The translations under genes were made by a program, and so were the position numbers. The notes beneath the pieces were generated by a model. It worked only from the letters and a program-made list of their open reading frames with translations. It did no database searches and was not told the DNA's origin. Positions 20,755 through 32,056 of a stretch of 64,000 bases of DNA are shown piece after piece. Position 1 is the first letter of the stretch. Each line of letters opens with the position of its first letter. Source of the stretch: Paratinospora sagittata (Eukaryota; Streptophyta; Magnoliopsida; Ranunculales; Menispermaceae); NCBI GenBank assembly GCA_035771175.1, contig CM069607.1:17120001-17184000 (forward strand), read 5' to 3'.

Positions 20755-21799
20755 CTTAATCTAATCAAACAAATCTTCAAATACAGATTCATACTATCAC
20801 GATAAAAAATCCCATTTAATTGAAGAGACATTGCACCCAACCAAGAATGCAATTTTCACCAACAAATGCAATAAAATCCTTCGTATTTCCCAAAATTTGA
20901 TATCATCAAAAGATTAAGGCGTAGATTAAAAGATAAAAATCAAAATTTCTTAACAATGCTTGTCATATAAGCACAGCTACAAAGTTATAGAAATCTCAAT
21001 TTGCGAACTTCACTTTCTCGGACTCGAACTGTGTTTCCTACTCAAATCATCTTCTTACTTCACAATTTCATCTTGCAATCTGATCTCAAAAACCCCCTTT
21101 TGTAATTAGATCCCATACAAGCATCCTTGAATCTCTGCTCCACCAATTTTAACTTTTCTAATTATTTATTGAATTATATGTGAATTATACAATTTAGTTT
21201 TTCTAAGTCAAAAAGTTGCAATATACTATAATTAAAATGAAATTACATCATTAAAAATACAAAAATAAATTTCTTATACTTTGAATTATTGAAATCTTAT
21301 TAATTTTATCATGATCACAAATGTAGGTTTCTTGATTTGATATTTAGTAATTCATTGAGATAATTTAATAAGTAAATATTTTATTTTATCGTAATAACAT
21401 TTATCAAATTCATAAAATGTTTTAAATAAGAGTTTAAATTATATATATATATATATATATTACAGCCCTATAATGTTTTTTAAATATATTAATTTGATAA
21501 TTTTTTAATTAAGGTCGAAGACTACATTTTTTATTTAGATTTTAGCAATCACTTTTATCTTTTTATAATTACTTAATGAATATATCTGAATTATATATAC
21601 AAATTAGTTTTTATAAGGCAAAAGTTGCAATATACTGTACTAAATGAAATTACGTCATTAAAAATAGGATATTTATACTTTCAATTAATGAAATTAAATT
21701 TATTTATACTGAGGGGTTCCAGCTTTCTCTGGCCCCCAGTGCCAACATTTTCTGACATCGTGTCAACACTAAAAAAAAAGTGTTTTTGCAATCAATTAA
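20755..21799. other. AT-rich CACTA 5' region with a 110-bp direct repeat
   Basis: A segment at about 21157-21275 (agtttttctaagtcaaaaag, then gttgcaatatacta) recurs at about 21563-21672 with roughly 80 percent identity by eye. An (AT)n run lies at 21446-21470. No coding frame is supported. Confidence 0.5.
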
Positions 21800-23187
21800 T
21801 GTAATACCCTGTATTTCACAAAAAAAAAAAAAAAAAAAAATTGGTTCGGGCGCCAAATCTCCTATATAAGGAGCCCTCTCCTCCTTATTTTCTCACACCA
21901 AATCACCTTCTCTAGTGATTTTTCCTCCTCTTTTCACTTATTCTGAGTTCTTGTCTGTTTGAGACTCTCTGTTCGAGACTCTCGGTGCGATACGACGAAG
22001 TTCTGTCTGGAGAAAAGCGCCAGATCTGAAAAAGAAAAAGTTCTTATATGAAGGTGGGGAACGAAATATAGGTTTGCGTGTTTTATAACTTTTATTAAAG
22101 TTTACATTCAATTATTATTATGTCTACTGTTCATTTACACTGCATTATGTCATATAATGTTTATACTATCGCACTTATGCCTGTATATTTGGAGTTCATG
22201 TATTACACAGTTATAATGCCGGATTTGTGGTCAATCTGCCTCAACTAGACTCGGTCTTATCCTCAGTAACTTTGAATTGTGAATGGGAGGCAGCGGGCTG
22301 CTCTAGGCGATTGGTATTTAAGCAGACCTTGTGTCTCACCTCTCAACTGGGGACTGATCTAGTTGGTCTTCTTGAAAGCTATCAGCTTATACAAGTAATA
22401 CTGAATGTCCTAACCTTGCACGACGTGATACCAAGCTGATAAGGATCACCAGACGTTGCCAAAGTCAGTCTAAATGTCAAGAAAATACCAGACCAGTAGA
22501 CTAGACCAGTTCATGCATTGGCATCATACATATCACCACCTAGGGACGTATGCGGTTTATGATTCATAGAATAGTTAGGAACATTGCTCTTTATTCATCG
22601 AATTTCTCTAGAGAGATACGTACAATGAGAACCCGGCTACGCCTGGAGAGGGACATCTGTACGTGAATCCAGAGCATCGTTCCTGAGGAGGGACGTACAA
22701 TGAGAACCTGGCTACGCCTAGGGAAGGACATCTGTACGTGAACTCATGCGATGTACGTTCATCAAACCATTATGAGACGGTGTCATGCATACATACATAT
22801 TGATTGATTATGATGCTCTAATGTGTATTTAAGATATTTGATATTGAAGTATGCTTTATTAATTGTTATACTCACGAACTATTTTACTCACTGAGCGCGT
22901 TAAGCTCACTCCATTATTATCCAAATTTTCATAGGAAATTAGGGTGGACTGGGTGCAGGTTGTGGGGCCCACATTTTGTACCCTTTTGTATTATTAATTG
23001 GGGATTTTTGGGGAGTCAGTTCCCTTGACTGTGTCATGTACAAATGAATTCTGAATTAAATGAAATCAGATTTGTACTATTTTATGTTTCTGCTGCGCAC
23101 TCTGTTATTACCATTGTTATTATTCCAAATGTGCGCCCCGTCTACGAGTGTACCGTCGGTTTAGGCGCGTCCGGGCGGGGTGTTACA
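21800..23187 (+). repeat. Chromovirus 5' LTR
   Basis: TGTAATACCC to GGGTGTTACA. It holds a poly-A run near 21820, a TATA box tatataag (21863-21870) inside the palindrome CTCCT-atata-AGGAG, and a duplicated unit of about 66 bp at 22617-22745. The 70-residue frame 22227-22439 (twin at 32500-32712) lies in the LTR and is not a gene. Confidence 0.95.
22617..22745 (+). repeat. Duplicated LTR unit with ACGTACA/TGTACGT ends
   Basis: Two copies, each starting at acgtacaatgagaacc and ending at ggacatctgtacgtgaa. The ends ACGTACA and TGTACGT are inverted, so each unit can fold. The same pair is found in the 3' LTR at about 32890-33017. Confidence 0.75.
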
Positions 23188-23192
23188 TTTAA

Positions 23193-23204
23193 TGGTATCA
23201 GAGC
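23193..23204 (+). promoter_or_regulatory. Primer binding site (tRNA-Met)
   Basis: An exact TGGTATCAGAGC, five bases after the LTR end. Confidence 0.9.
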
Positions 23205-23239
23205 GTACGGTGCACGGCCCGCCCAAGTCCACCAAATTA

Positions 23240-23372
23240 GGGGAAGAAAATTTTATTAGATATATATATATCTCTAGAACTATATATATATATATATATG
23301 TCAATTATATATAGTTGAGATTTATATTAAATATATATCTAGAAAACTATACGATTTTTATATAGTTTGATT

Positions 23373-23426
<54 letters not shown>

Positions 23427-24290
23427 TGATTTATAAAAACTATGTATATTGTCATGATTAAATATATTTATATATATATATCTATATATCTATGCATACA
23501 GGAGATATATATATACCATGTTACTAATGAAAAATTTTGGATGAAAATTTTTATTAGATATATATATCTCTAGAACTATATATATATATGTCAATTATAT
23601 ATAGTTGAGATTTATATTAAATATATATCTAGAAACTATATGATTTTTTATATAGTTCGATTTAAATATATATATATATATATAGTTATGATTTATGAAA
23701 ACTATATATATTGTTATGATTAAATATATATATCTATATATCTATGCATATAGGAGATATATATATACCATGTTGCTAATGAAAAATTTTGGATGAAAAA
23801 TTTTTATTAGATATATATATCTCTAGAACTATATATATATATGAATTATATATAGTTAAGATATATATTAAATATATATCTAAGAAAACTATATGATTTT
23901 TTATATAGTTTGATTTAAACATATATATAGTTATGATTTATGAAAACTATATATATTGTTATGATTAAATATATATATCTATATATCTATGCATATAGGA
24001 GATATATATATACCTTATTACTAATGAAAACTTTGGATGAAATTTTTTTTACTAGATATATATATCTTCAGAACTATATATATATGAATTATATATAGTT
24101 GAGATTTATATTAAATATATATCTAGAAAACTATATAGTTTTTATATAGTTTAGTTTCAAATATATATATATATATAGTTGATTTATGAAAAACTATATA
24201 TAGTTATGATTAAATATATATATCTATACATTCATGTATATATGTATATGAGATATATATATATCAAATTGCTAATGAAAAAAATTTGAT
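23240..24290 (+). repeat. AT-rich tandem array inside the gypsy leader
   Basis: About four units of 240-310 bp, each beginning near attagatatatatatctcta and passing through a tatatagttgagatttatat section and a ggagatatatatatacc section, ending near ctaatgaaaa. Starts are at about 23247, 23555, 23807 and 24052. Unit length differs mostly through variable (TA)n runs. Nothing here codes. Confidence 0.85.
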
Positions 24291-24409
24291 AATGACATAA
24301 ACATCAAGAGAAAAATAGAAAATATTGTCTAACGGACAAAGAATAAATCTTAAAAATGGTAGGAATATATTTTGTGTCTTTCACAAATTTATTTTCCTTT
24401 CAGTAACGA

Positions 24410-25993
24410 ATGGCCTCAAGTGAAGGAGCAACTTCCAGTAATAGAGAACCAATTCCCACTAGACTCAAGGAATTGTTAAAAAGGGAGGTTATGACTATGA
24501 GGAGCATCGACAATAGAGATCTCCGCCTCCGTTCGATCCTTCATGACAAACTCGCAACTCTGGGGTGATTGAACATAACAAAAGTTGAGGGCCACATCTC
24601 TTACAACTTGGTGAGATCCTTCTACGAAGCCATGAATTGCGTGAGACTTAAAGAAGAGGGGATCAGCCCTGTTTTGGAGACAACAGTCATGGGAATAAAA
24701 ATTTCTATCAACATCGAGATTATTACCTGACTTATGGAGATTCCAATTGAGGAGAGAATTATTGATCTACATGAACCCCAGACAATTGCAGAAATTGCGG
24801 AGTTTAATGAACAATTGTTCAATTCCCTCACCAAAGAGCCATACACTCAATCGACGTTCACCAACCTCCCAAACAATCATCTTAAGCCATCTCTTATCGT
24901 CCTTGGAAAGATCGTGTTCGGCAACATCTTGCCAGAAAGGGGGACTAGAGGCACTATGACAAGGGCCCAACTTCTTGTGTTATATTGCATAGAGAAGGAA
25001 ATAAAGGTCTCCCTACCACACATCATCATCCAACAAATGTTGAGGGTGATTCAAAACCCTTTGAGAAAGGAATTCCTCGGTTACGGAGTTTTGATCATGA
25101 GAATGCTATACGAAGCAAACATCAACACTTTTGATGGGACTTCGGAGCAGATCACTGAGCCGGTTACAACATCTTCTATCTTCAAGATATATGTCATGAG
25201 GGGAGGGGTAACTGACGAGGAAGTATTCGGCGCGACAATAGGAATTGCCGAAAGAATGAGAGACGAACATGGACGTTGTCTTCGAAAAAGTCGACGCAAG
25301 ATTCCTGTCAGGGAAGTACCGAATAATGAGCCAAATTAGAATCCTACATCAAACCCAGCCCCGAATAGTGATCCAACCGATCGACTAATCACTGAGGAAG
25401 AGTTATTTACCACCCTAAATCAACCTCAAGATAGACAAAATACTCAAGCTAATCCACCAACCTGGAACGTGCCAACTCAAGGCAACACTTCGTACCAAAG
25501 GTTTCCAACTCCTGAGGTACTGTATCGGCCAGTTCCACAAATTGCTGTGAACCAACAACAACAGTATTGGGAGGCACCAAATTTTGGAGGGCAGAACATC
25601 CTAATGAGCCCATTGTTTCAAAACTTTTCACCTCAAACAAATCCAAATATCCAAGGGGTTCCAGTTAGGGGATCCCCGTACAATCAAAACAACTACCCTT
25701 TACCTATGAGTCACCAGTACAATCAATACTTTCCCTCAATGCCTATGGCCTACCCTCCACCTATGGGACAATCGACCCATCAACCACCAATGGGACAATC
25801 GACTAACCCATTTGAACAGTTAAATGAAATGGCATCCAATATTGCTGAAATGAGAGAGACTCAAAATGATATATTAATACGTATGCAAAAAATCGACGCA
25901 GAGCGAGCAAATTCTCAACCTTTTGGTTGTAGTCGTTCTGTACCTAGCAGGAGGTCTAGAAGGAGCGGTTGTAGGCAGGAAAATCAAGATTGA
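24410..25993 (+). pseudogene. Extra ORF upstream of gag, plant transposon protein domain-like
   Basis: A single frame of 528 codons runs from ATG 24410 to TGA 25991-25993, interrupted only by TGA 24566-24568, TGA 24728-24730 and TAG 25337-25339. After a short polar start, residues about 70-90 read SFYEAMNCVRLKEEGISPVL. This is followed by VMGIKISINIEI and, at about 145-220, PSLIVLGKIVFGNILPERG, RAQLLVLYCIEKEIKVSL and GYGVLIMRMLYEANI. That order matches the putative plant transposon protein domain of Sirevirus and other plant retroelement third ORFs: FY..., a VRG-like block, the filter for ...NILP..., RA.LLY, and a LPYG-like block. The second half (from about residue 350) is rich in Pro, Asn and Gln (SHQYNQYFPSMPMAYPPPMG) with a tandem GQSTHQPP/GQSTNP motif, then a short helix and a basic Arg/Ser end. 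Placement before gag is unusual for a chromovirus. Function unknown. Confidence 0.6.
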
Positions 25994-26772
25994 TTACTGG
26001 CATGTAAACTTTTCTTTTATATATGAATGAAATATTTTGTTTAAGACTATCTTTGGTGGGCCTACTTACAACCATTCTTTCTTTTGTATCACTAACTTTG
26101 GAGTGGTATGGGACACAACAAAATTGGAAGATACTAAATAAAATGTGGAAGTAAGAAAACCCATAACCTTGTGTGAAAAGAAACATTTGGAGAAACTTGC
26201 ATTACTAATATTATCACTAAGTTTACACGGTATGGGACGAGTAAATTTGGACAATACTATTAGTGAACTACAATTTAGCCAATGTTTTTAGAGACCATGT
26301 TCATACAACTTAACTTGGTTAACACCCTTATTACCAAAGTCATGTGGTATGGGACACACGAACTTGGATAATGATCGAAAAGACTAAGAGTAAGAGTTTG
26401 AATACATAAGATTGCAATAGAACATTAGATCAGGATATATACCGATGCAAATCTTAGAATTCTTATGACTCGTATGGATTTTCAATGAAATATATATGTA
26501 TGTTTACAAAGACCAGAACCAAATCATTTGAAATACTTGCAAAGTTCTGTACTTATTATATAAACATTCTAACCTTGTTTTTTTACACCATGGCCAAACA
26601 TACGAGATATATAAGATTCTTTGATTCCTCAACAAAAACCTTACACTATACTTAGAAAAATAGATGATTTTAATATTGCAGTACTCTCGAAATTGTTGTT
26701 GAGCATACTATAACATTATACTTGACTATAGTTCCTAAATCTTGGTTTTATTTTCTCCTTGCCAGTGAGAAA
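25994..26772 (+). other. Spacer with three copies of a ggtatgggac motif
   Basis: Non-coding. The words actaa(c/g)ttt...ggtatgggac...aattgga occur three times, near 26089-26133, 26215-26255 and 26333-26372, spaced about 120 bp. No frame is supported. Confidence 0.5.
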
Positions 26773-28044
26773 ATGCAAACCAGGAAGAGAGGAAGGTCAC
26801 GTATTGTCCGTCTAGCAGTGAAGGCACCTCCTGGGATTCAGGAACCCCCGCTTCCGACGGCAGCATGAGTCATACCCGACACTACCACTACATCTGGGCA
26901 GGAAATACCACCACCACCCGCACCCTTTGCCATGCCTTCGAGCATGGAAACTTTCTTCGCCAGATTTATTGAGGCGATGAAAGCCACTGTTCAAACAGTC
27001 GTTCGTGAGACCCCGGCCAGTCAGGTTGCGACGGTTCAGGCACCTGTAAGATTTGGGTCGGAATCTTAAACCGATCAAATTACTAAGTACAAGAGGCTAC
27101 AACTTCTTACTTTTGTTGGCACCATTGATGTTGATGAGGTGCAAAAGTGGCTGGATGAGTCAAAGAAGGCCCTTGATGCAATGGGAGTCGATGAGACTCG
27201 AAAAATTCCACTAGCGACCTACCAACTGGTTGGTGGGGCAAACACATGGTGGATAACAGTGAAAGAGGACCCAAGGGTCAACATAGCAGATATGACTTGG
27301 CAACAGTTCGAGTTAATATTTATTGATGAGTATTTTCCCGGCGCTGTGAAGAGGCAGAAGTGCCAGGAATTCGCAAAGTTATACCAGGGCAGCAAGACCA
27401 TCAGGGAATATGCTGGCAAGTTCAAAGAATTATCAGTCTGCTCTCTCTCCACCATCTCAACTGAGCAAGATAAGACTGAGAAATTCTATAATGGCCTTCG
27501 CGCTGATATTCGACAAGCCTTGTCGATCTTGGATCTTAAGATTTACGAGGAGGTTGTTGACAAGGCCATGAGCTTTGAACAAGAGAAGATCATGCAAGAA
27601 CAGAGAATGAATAAGGGAAAACGGTCTGCAACGTTTTCCCAACAGGGCTCGCAACAGGGCAACAAGAAGAAGCCCTACTATAATCAAAACCCAGCCCTCC
27701 CAGCCCCTATTTTGAAGAATGAGGCCACAACACCTGCGGCTGAACCTTCTAACCCTAACCATCAGGGTTTTCGTAATCATGGCCGCGGAGGTCGTTATGG
27801 AAGGGGTGGCCGTAGAAACGACAATGGCAGATGTGGTGGTCGACACCACAATCAGCATGGCCAGCAGAACAATCAACAATATCAGCTGACGTGTTTCAAC
27901 TGCGGCTAGAAGGGCCATGTAAAATATGTCTGTCTGCACCTTCAACAACCTATTCCCGCTGTTCCAGTCCAACAAGCACCACCCGCTGTTAATGCCCAAC
28001 TCAGAAAGAACCAGAAAAAACCAGGGTCAACGGAATCAGGGTAG
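26773..28044 (+). pseudogene. Chromovirus gag
   Basis: One frame from ATG 26773 (MQTRKRGRSRIVRLAVKAPP) to TAG 28042-28044, with in-frame stops at 26866-26868, 27067-27069 and 27907-27909. The capsid (retrotrans_gag) lies at codons about 120-220: KWLDESKKALDAMG, ATYQLVGGANTWW, FIDEYFPGAVKRQKCQEF and YAGKFKELS. A Gly/Arg/Asn-rich stretch (GRGGRYGRGGRR) precedes a zinc knuckle CFNCG-stop-KGHVKYVC of spacing CX2CX4HX4C, in which one residue is replaced by a TAG. Gag forms the cytoplasmic particle and binds element RNA. Pol follows in a different frame (+1) after about 60 bp. Confidence 0.9.
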
Positions 28045-28105
28045 AGCATTTTCCATCACTTAACAACCCCTCCCAGACAACAATGTAGTCGAAGGTACCT
28101 TTCAT

Positions 28106-29263
28106 TTGTTCAATACAATGGTGCATGTTTTGTTTGATTCAGGTGCTACTCATTTTTTTATATCGTCGGCATTGGTAAGACATTTAGGCCTGCAGCCTGA
28201 ACCCACAGACATCACACTCCATGTCACATCACCGTTCGGATCTGGTACTGACGTAAAATTGCAGTGTTCTCGATGTGAGCTTCGAATGTCAGAACATATA
28301 ATATATGCAGATCTTTTTGTGATTGATATTGAAGACTTTGACATCATCCTCGGCATGGACTGGCTAGCACCACTGAATGCAAAGATCGAATGTATGAAGA
28401 AGCAAGTTCAGTTAACCTTGCCTACAGGAGAGTTAGTCAAGATTCAAGGAACAAGGAAATGGTTACACAAATCAACAGTTGCATTTCTCAAGGCACAACT
28501 TCGAGTTCTATCCCTTGGTGACGAAAAGGAACCACCAGCGCTATACCCTCTCGAAGTACACGATGTTCCAGTCATATCTGAATTTTCAACAGTTTTTCTA
28601 AATGAATTTCTTGGTCTACCTCCAGTTAAGGAATTCGATTTTGAAATCAACCTCATACCTGGGACAGGGCCTATCTCAATTCCACCATACATAATGTCAA
28701 ATGTCGAGCTGGTCGAATTAGACAAACAACTGAAGGAATAAGAGAGTAATGACTTCATCAGAAAGAGTTCATCACCCTGGGGCGCTCCAGTTCTGTTTGT
28801 TGGCAAAAAGGATGGTTCGTTACGACTTTGCATCGACTATTGCAAGCTCAATAACGTTACCATTAAGAACAGATACCCATTACCCAGGATCGATGACTTG
28901 TTCGACCAACTTAGAGATGCCAAATACTTCTCTAAGATTGATTTATGGTCCGGTTATCACCAACTCTGGATCCGAGAGTCGGACATTACCAAGACGGCAT
29001 TCAGAACTCGGTACAGTCACTACGAGTTCTTGGTCATGTCGTTCGGTCTAACAAATGCACCTGCTGCATTCATGGATTTGATGAATCGCATCTTCAGGTT
29101 ATACTTAGACCGATTTGTGGTGGTTTTTGTGGACGACATCTTGATATATTCCTCAACCGAGGAAGACCATAAGATACATTTAAAGATAGTCCTCCAGACG
29201 TTGAGAAGCCACCAACTGTATGCAAAGTTGAGTAAGTGCGAATTCTGGGCGAAGCGAGTTTAA
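28106..29263 (+). pseudogene. Chromovirus protease and reverse transcriptase
   Basis: One frame with a TAA at 28739-28741 and ending at TAA 29261-29263. The aspartic protease active site is VLFDSGATHFFIS (about codon 9), with its partner region FDIILGMDWLAPLNAKIEC at about codon 80. RT starts after the linker LNEFLGLPPVKEFDF. Blocks seen: [20 protein letters not shown] (28775-28834), [19 protein letters not shown], then [16 protein letters not shown] and [13 protein letters not shown] (about 29117-29155). The catalytic YVDD motif reads FVDD here. It is degraded but recognisable across its whole length. Confidence 0.92.
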
Positions 29264-30295
29264 TTCCTAGGCCATGTGGTTTCAGGCAATGGCATCGAGG
29301 TAGATCCTTCTAAGGTTGAAGCGGTTTTAAATTAGAAGCAGCCTACCACTGTTACTCAGATTAGGAGTTTTATTGGTTTGGCTGGCTATTATAGACGCTT
29401 CATCAAGGACTTCTCAAAGATTGCTGAACCTATGACCAAGCTCACTCGAAAAGACGTGCGATTCATCTAGAATCCCGCCTGTGAAGCATAATTTCAGGAA
29501 TTGAAGAAATGCCTCACGACGGCACCTGTACTTATCACTCCAAGAAATGCAATTGGATTTTCATTATACACCGACGCCTCTCTCCAAGGCTTAGGTGTCG
29601 TACTAATGCAAGAAGGCCAAGTTGTTGCATATGCCTCGAGGCAACTAAAGATTCATGAGGGTAATTACCCAACACATGACTTGGAACTTGCAACTGTTGT
29701 GTTTGCACTGAAATTATGGCGTCATTACCTATACGGTGAACGGTTTGAGGTATTCTCAGATCACAAGAGTCTTAAGTACATATACACTCAGAGAGGCCTA
29801 AACCTCTGCCAAAGACGATGGTTGGAATTCTTGAAAGATTATGACTTTCAACTCCAGTACCATCCCGGAAAAGCCAATGTTGTGGCTGATGCCCTGAGTA
29901 GAAAATCGTACGTTCCTTGCACTCTTAACTTTGAAATGGGGAAGTTGGCTACAGAGATGGAGAAGTTTAACCTACAACTGATCGAAGAGGGAACAAGATC
30001 ACGACTCTCTCAATTATCAGCCAACTCTAAGCTAGTTCGAAAGATTTCAGCTGCTCAAGCCAATGACCCTATGTTAATTGAGAAACGAGAACTTCTACTC
30101 AGCGGACAGGACCTTCCTTACTGGTCGATCTTAGAAGACGGGGCTGTTTTCTATAAAAAATGTCTCTGTCTACTGAACGATCCAGAGGTTCGGAAAGAAG
30201 TGCTCACTGAGATGCACTGTTCGAGGTTCCCTATGCATCCTGGGGTGACAAGATGTACAAGGATGTCAAGCGAAAATTTTGGTTTTCTGGAATGA
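29264..30295 (+). pseudogene. Chromovirus RT end and RNase H
   Basis: Continues the same frame after the TAA, with further stops at about 29333, 29468 and 29489. FLGHVVSGNGIEVDPSK and SFIGLAGYYRRFIKDFSK belong to the RT thumb/connection. RNase H shows [20 protein letters not shown] (about 29552-29611), [19 protein letters not shown] and the [17 protein letters not shown] segment, ending in [13 protein letters not shown] (29869-29907). The frame runs into the integrase linker and is then lost by a frameshift near 30260. Confidence 0.9.
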
Positions 30296-30864
30296 AGAAG
30301 GCAATTGCAGACTTCGTTGCTCGATGTCTTGTTTGCCAGAAAGTTAAGGCAGAACGAAGACTTGCCTTCTGGACTTCTCCAGCCGTTACCTATTGGAGAA
30401 TGGAAGTGGGAGAACATCGCAATGGATTTTGTTACGGCCTTACCTCAAAATAATAAAGGGCAAGATGCTATCTGGGTTATCATTGATAGACTTACAAAGT
30501 CTGCACACTTCTCGCCAATAAAGTTCACGTATAATCCCACCAAACTTGCAGAACTATATGAAAGAGAGATCGTACGCCTTCATGGCATACTACTCATGAT
30601 CGTCTCTATCGAGACCCTCGATTCACATTAAACTTTTGGAAAAGCTTCCAGAGTAGAATGGGTTCTAAGATCACCATGAGCACAACATTTCACCCTCAGA
30701 CTGATGGGCAGTCAGAGCGGCTTATTCAAATCTTAGAAGACATGTTACGATGCTGCATTTTGGACTTTAATGACGGATGGGAGAAATACTTACATTTAGC
30801 TGAGTTTGCATACAACAACAACTACCAAACTAGTATCGGCATGGCACCGTACGAGGCTCTCTAA
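30253..30864 (+). pseudogene. Chromovirus integrase (zinc finger and core)
   Basis: The HHCC finger is spread over a frameshift: HPGV (about 30237), then [20 protein letters not shown] and ARCLVCQKVKAE. The core resumes in another frame with WKWENIAMDFVTALPQ (first catalytic Asp) and IIDRLTKSAHFSP. A second frameshift near 30605 falls at the second catalytic Asp, whose codon now reads Tyr. The third block, STTFHPQTDGQSERLIQILE, keeps its Glu-containing helix. The enzyme inserted element DNA into chromosomes; this copy is dead. Confidence 0.9.
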
Positions 30865-31470
30865 GGTCGCCCTTGCAGATCTCCGGTATACTGGTTAGAT
30901 ATGGCAGATCGACCACAGCTAGGCCCTGAACTAGTTCAAGAGACTTCTGAGAAGATCACACTAGTAAAGGAACGACTTCGTGTTGCACAGAAGAGCTATG
31001 CTGACAAGCGGAGGCAGCATCTAGAATTTGATAAGGGGGACTTAGTTTTTCTAAAAGTTCAGCCCTCAAGAGGTGTCAAACGCTTTGGGATCAAAGTGAA
31101 GCTCTCCCCGCGGTATATAGGTCCATTTCAGATCATTGAATGTATTGGCAAACTTGCTTATCGTCTGTCCCTCCCATCGTCCATGCCTAAGGTTCATGAC
31201 GTTTTTCACGTATCTATGCTTCGCAAGTATCGTCCTGATCCATCGCACATCATCCCTCTAGTCGAGGTTCGGGTTGAGGAAGGAAATAAGTATCAGGAGA
31301 AAGCGATACAGATTTTAGATAGAAAAACTCAAGAACTACGGCGACGTAGCATACCACTTGTGAAAGTGCTCTGGGATCACCACGGCGTAGAAGAAGCAAC
31401 ATGGGAACTAGAAGCAACAATTAAACAAAAATACCCTGAATTATACTGTTTTCAGTTATCAATAAATTGA
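30865..31470 (+). pseudogene. Integrase C-terminus with chromodomain
   Basis: In frame after a TAA at 30862-30864: GRPCRSPVYW, then ADKRRQHLEFDKGDLVFLKV and LSPRYIGPFQIIECIGKLAY (GPY/F-type module), [15 protein letters not shown], and a C-terminal chromodomain, RSIPLVKVLWDHHGVEEATW and WELEATIKQKYPELY, ending with a stop at 31468-31470. The chromodomain identifies the element as a chromovirus; such domains direct integration to certain chromatin in known relatives. Confidence 0.92.
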
Positions 31471-32056
31471 TGAAACTTTGCTTACACCTATCTTAATAAA
31501 TTGTTCCACTTGAATAACTACGCAGATGTCTGAAAATAATATCAATGGATATAGTGATGCACACACGCAGTGGCCTCCTTGGCAACCTGTGGCTACTTCT
31601 CAAGAAGCAGAGTCAAGTCACAACTACTTTGCATCACCAACTCCATCACCATAGAGATAACGATCCTTATCGCCAGAGCGTGCATGGATTTTTTCGTAAC
31701 AATCCCGTGCCATCATTTTGGTAGGACCTTCTACAAAATTACCAGGCGGCCGGATTCGAGCAACAGCATGAAAAAGTATTCCACCGCTCAACCTACCTCC
31801 CCTCAAACGATGTAACCAGTGCCCTCCACCACCATTTATTATGCAAAGGTTGGAATCTTTAGAGGACAAGTCCGATTCCATTTGCTCTCCAGGGTTTTAT
31901 GATGATGAGGATTCCACCGGCCACAGTACTATTCAGGGACCATACAAGCACTACCCTGAACACCCAAGAGATGACGCCGGCAGTGAATCTCAAGCAGATA
32001 ACATCATAACTACTTGAATTGATTTCGAGGGCGAAATCCCTTTAAGGGGGGTAGAG
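31471..32056 (+). other. 3' untranslated region and polypurine tract
   Basis: Ends with tttaaggggggtagag (32041-32056), a PPT directly before the 3' LTR. The frames at 31570-31815 and 31624-31881 overlap antisense and have no motif. Confidence 0.75.

Noticed and set aside
21820..21841. Poly-A run as a retrogene or LINE tail
   Set aside because: It is near the start of the LTR and is repeated at the same position in the 3' LTR.
22227..22439. 70-residue frame, with an almost identical twin at 32500-32712
   Set aside because: Both lie at the same place in the two LTRs of one element; the likeness comes from LTR duplication, and there is no coding motif.
23240..24290. Centromeric satellite
   Set aside because: Only about four units, wholly inside one retrotransposon.
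27457..27999. 180-residue minus-strand frame
   Set aside because: Antisense to gag; its Val/Ile/Thr-rich text is the shadow of gag codons.
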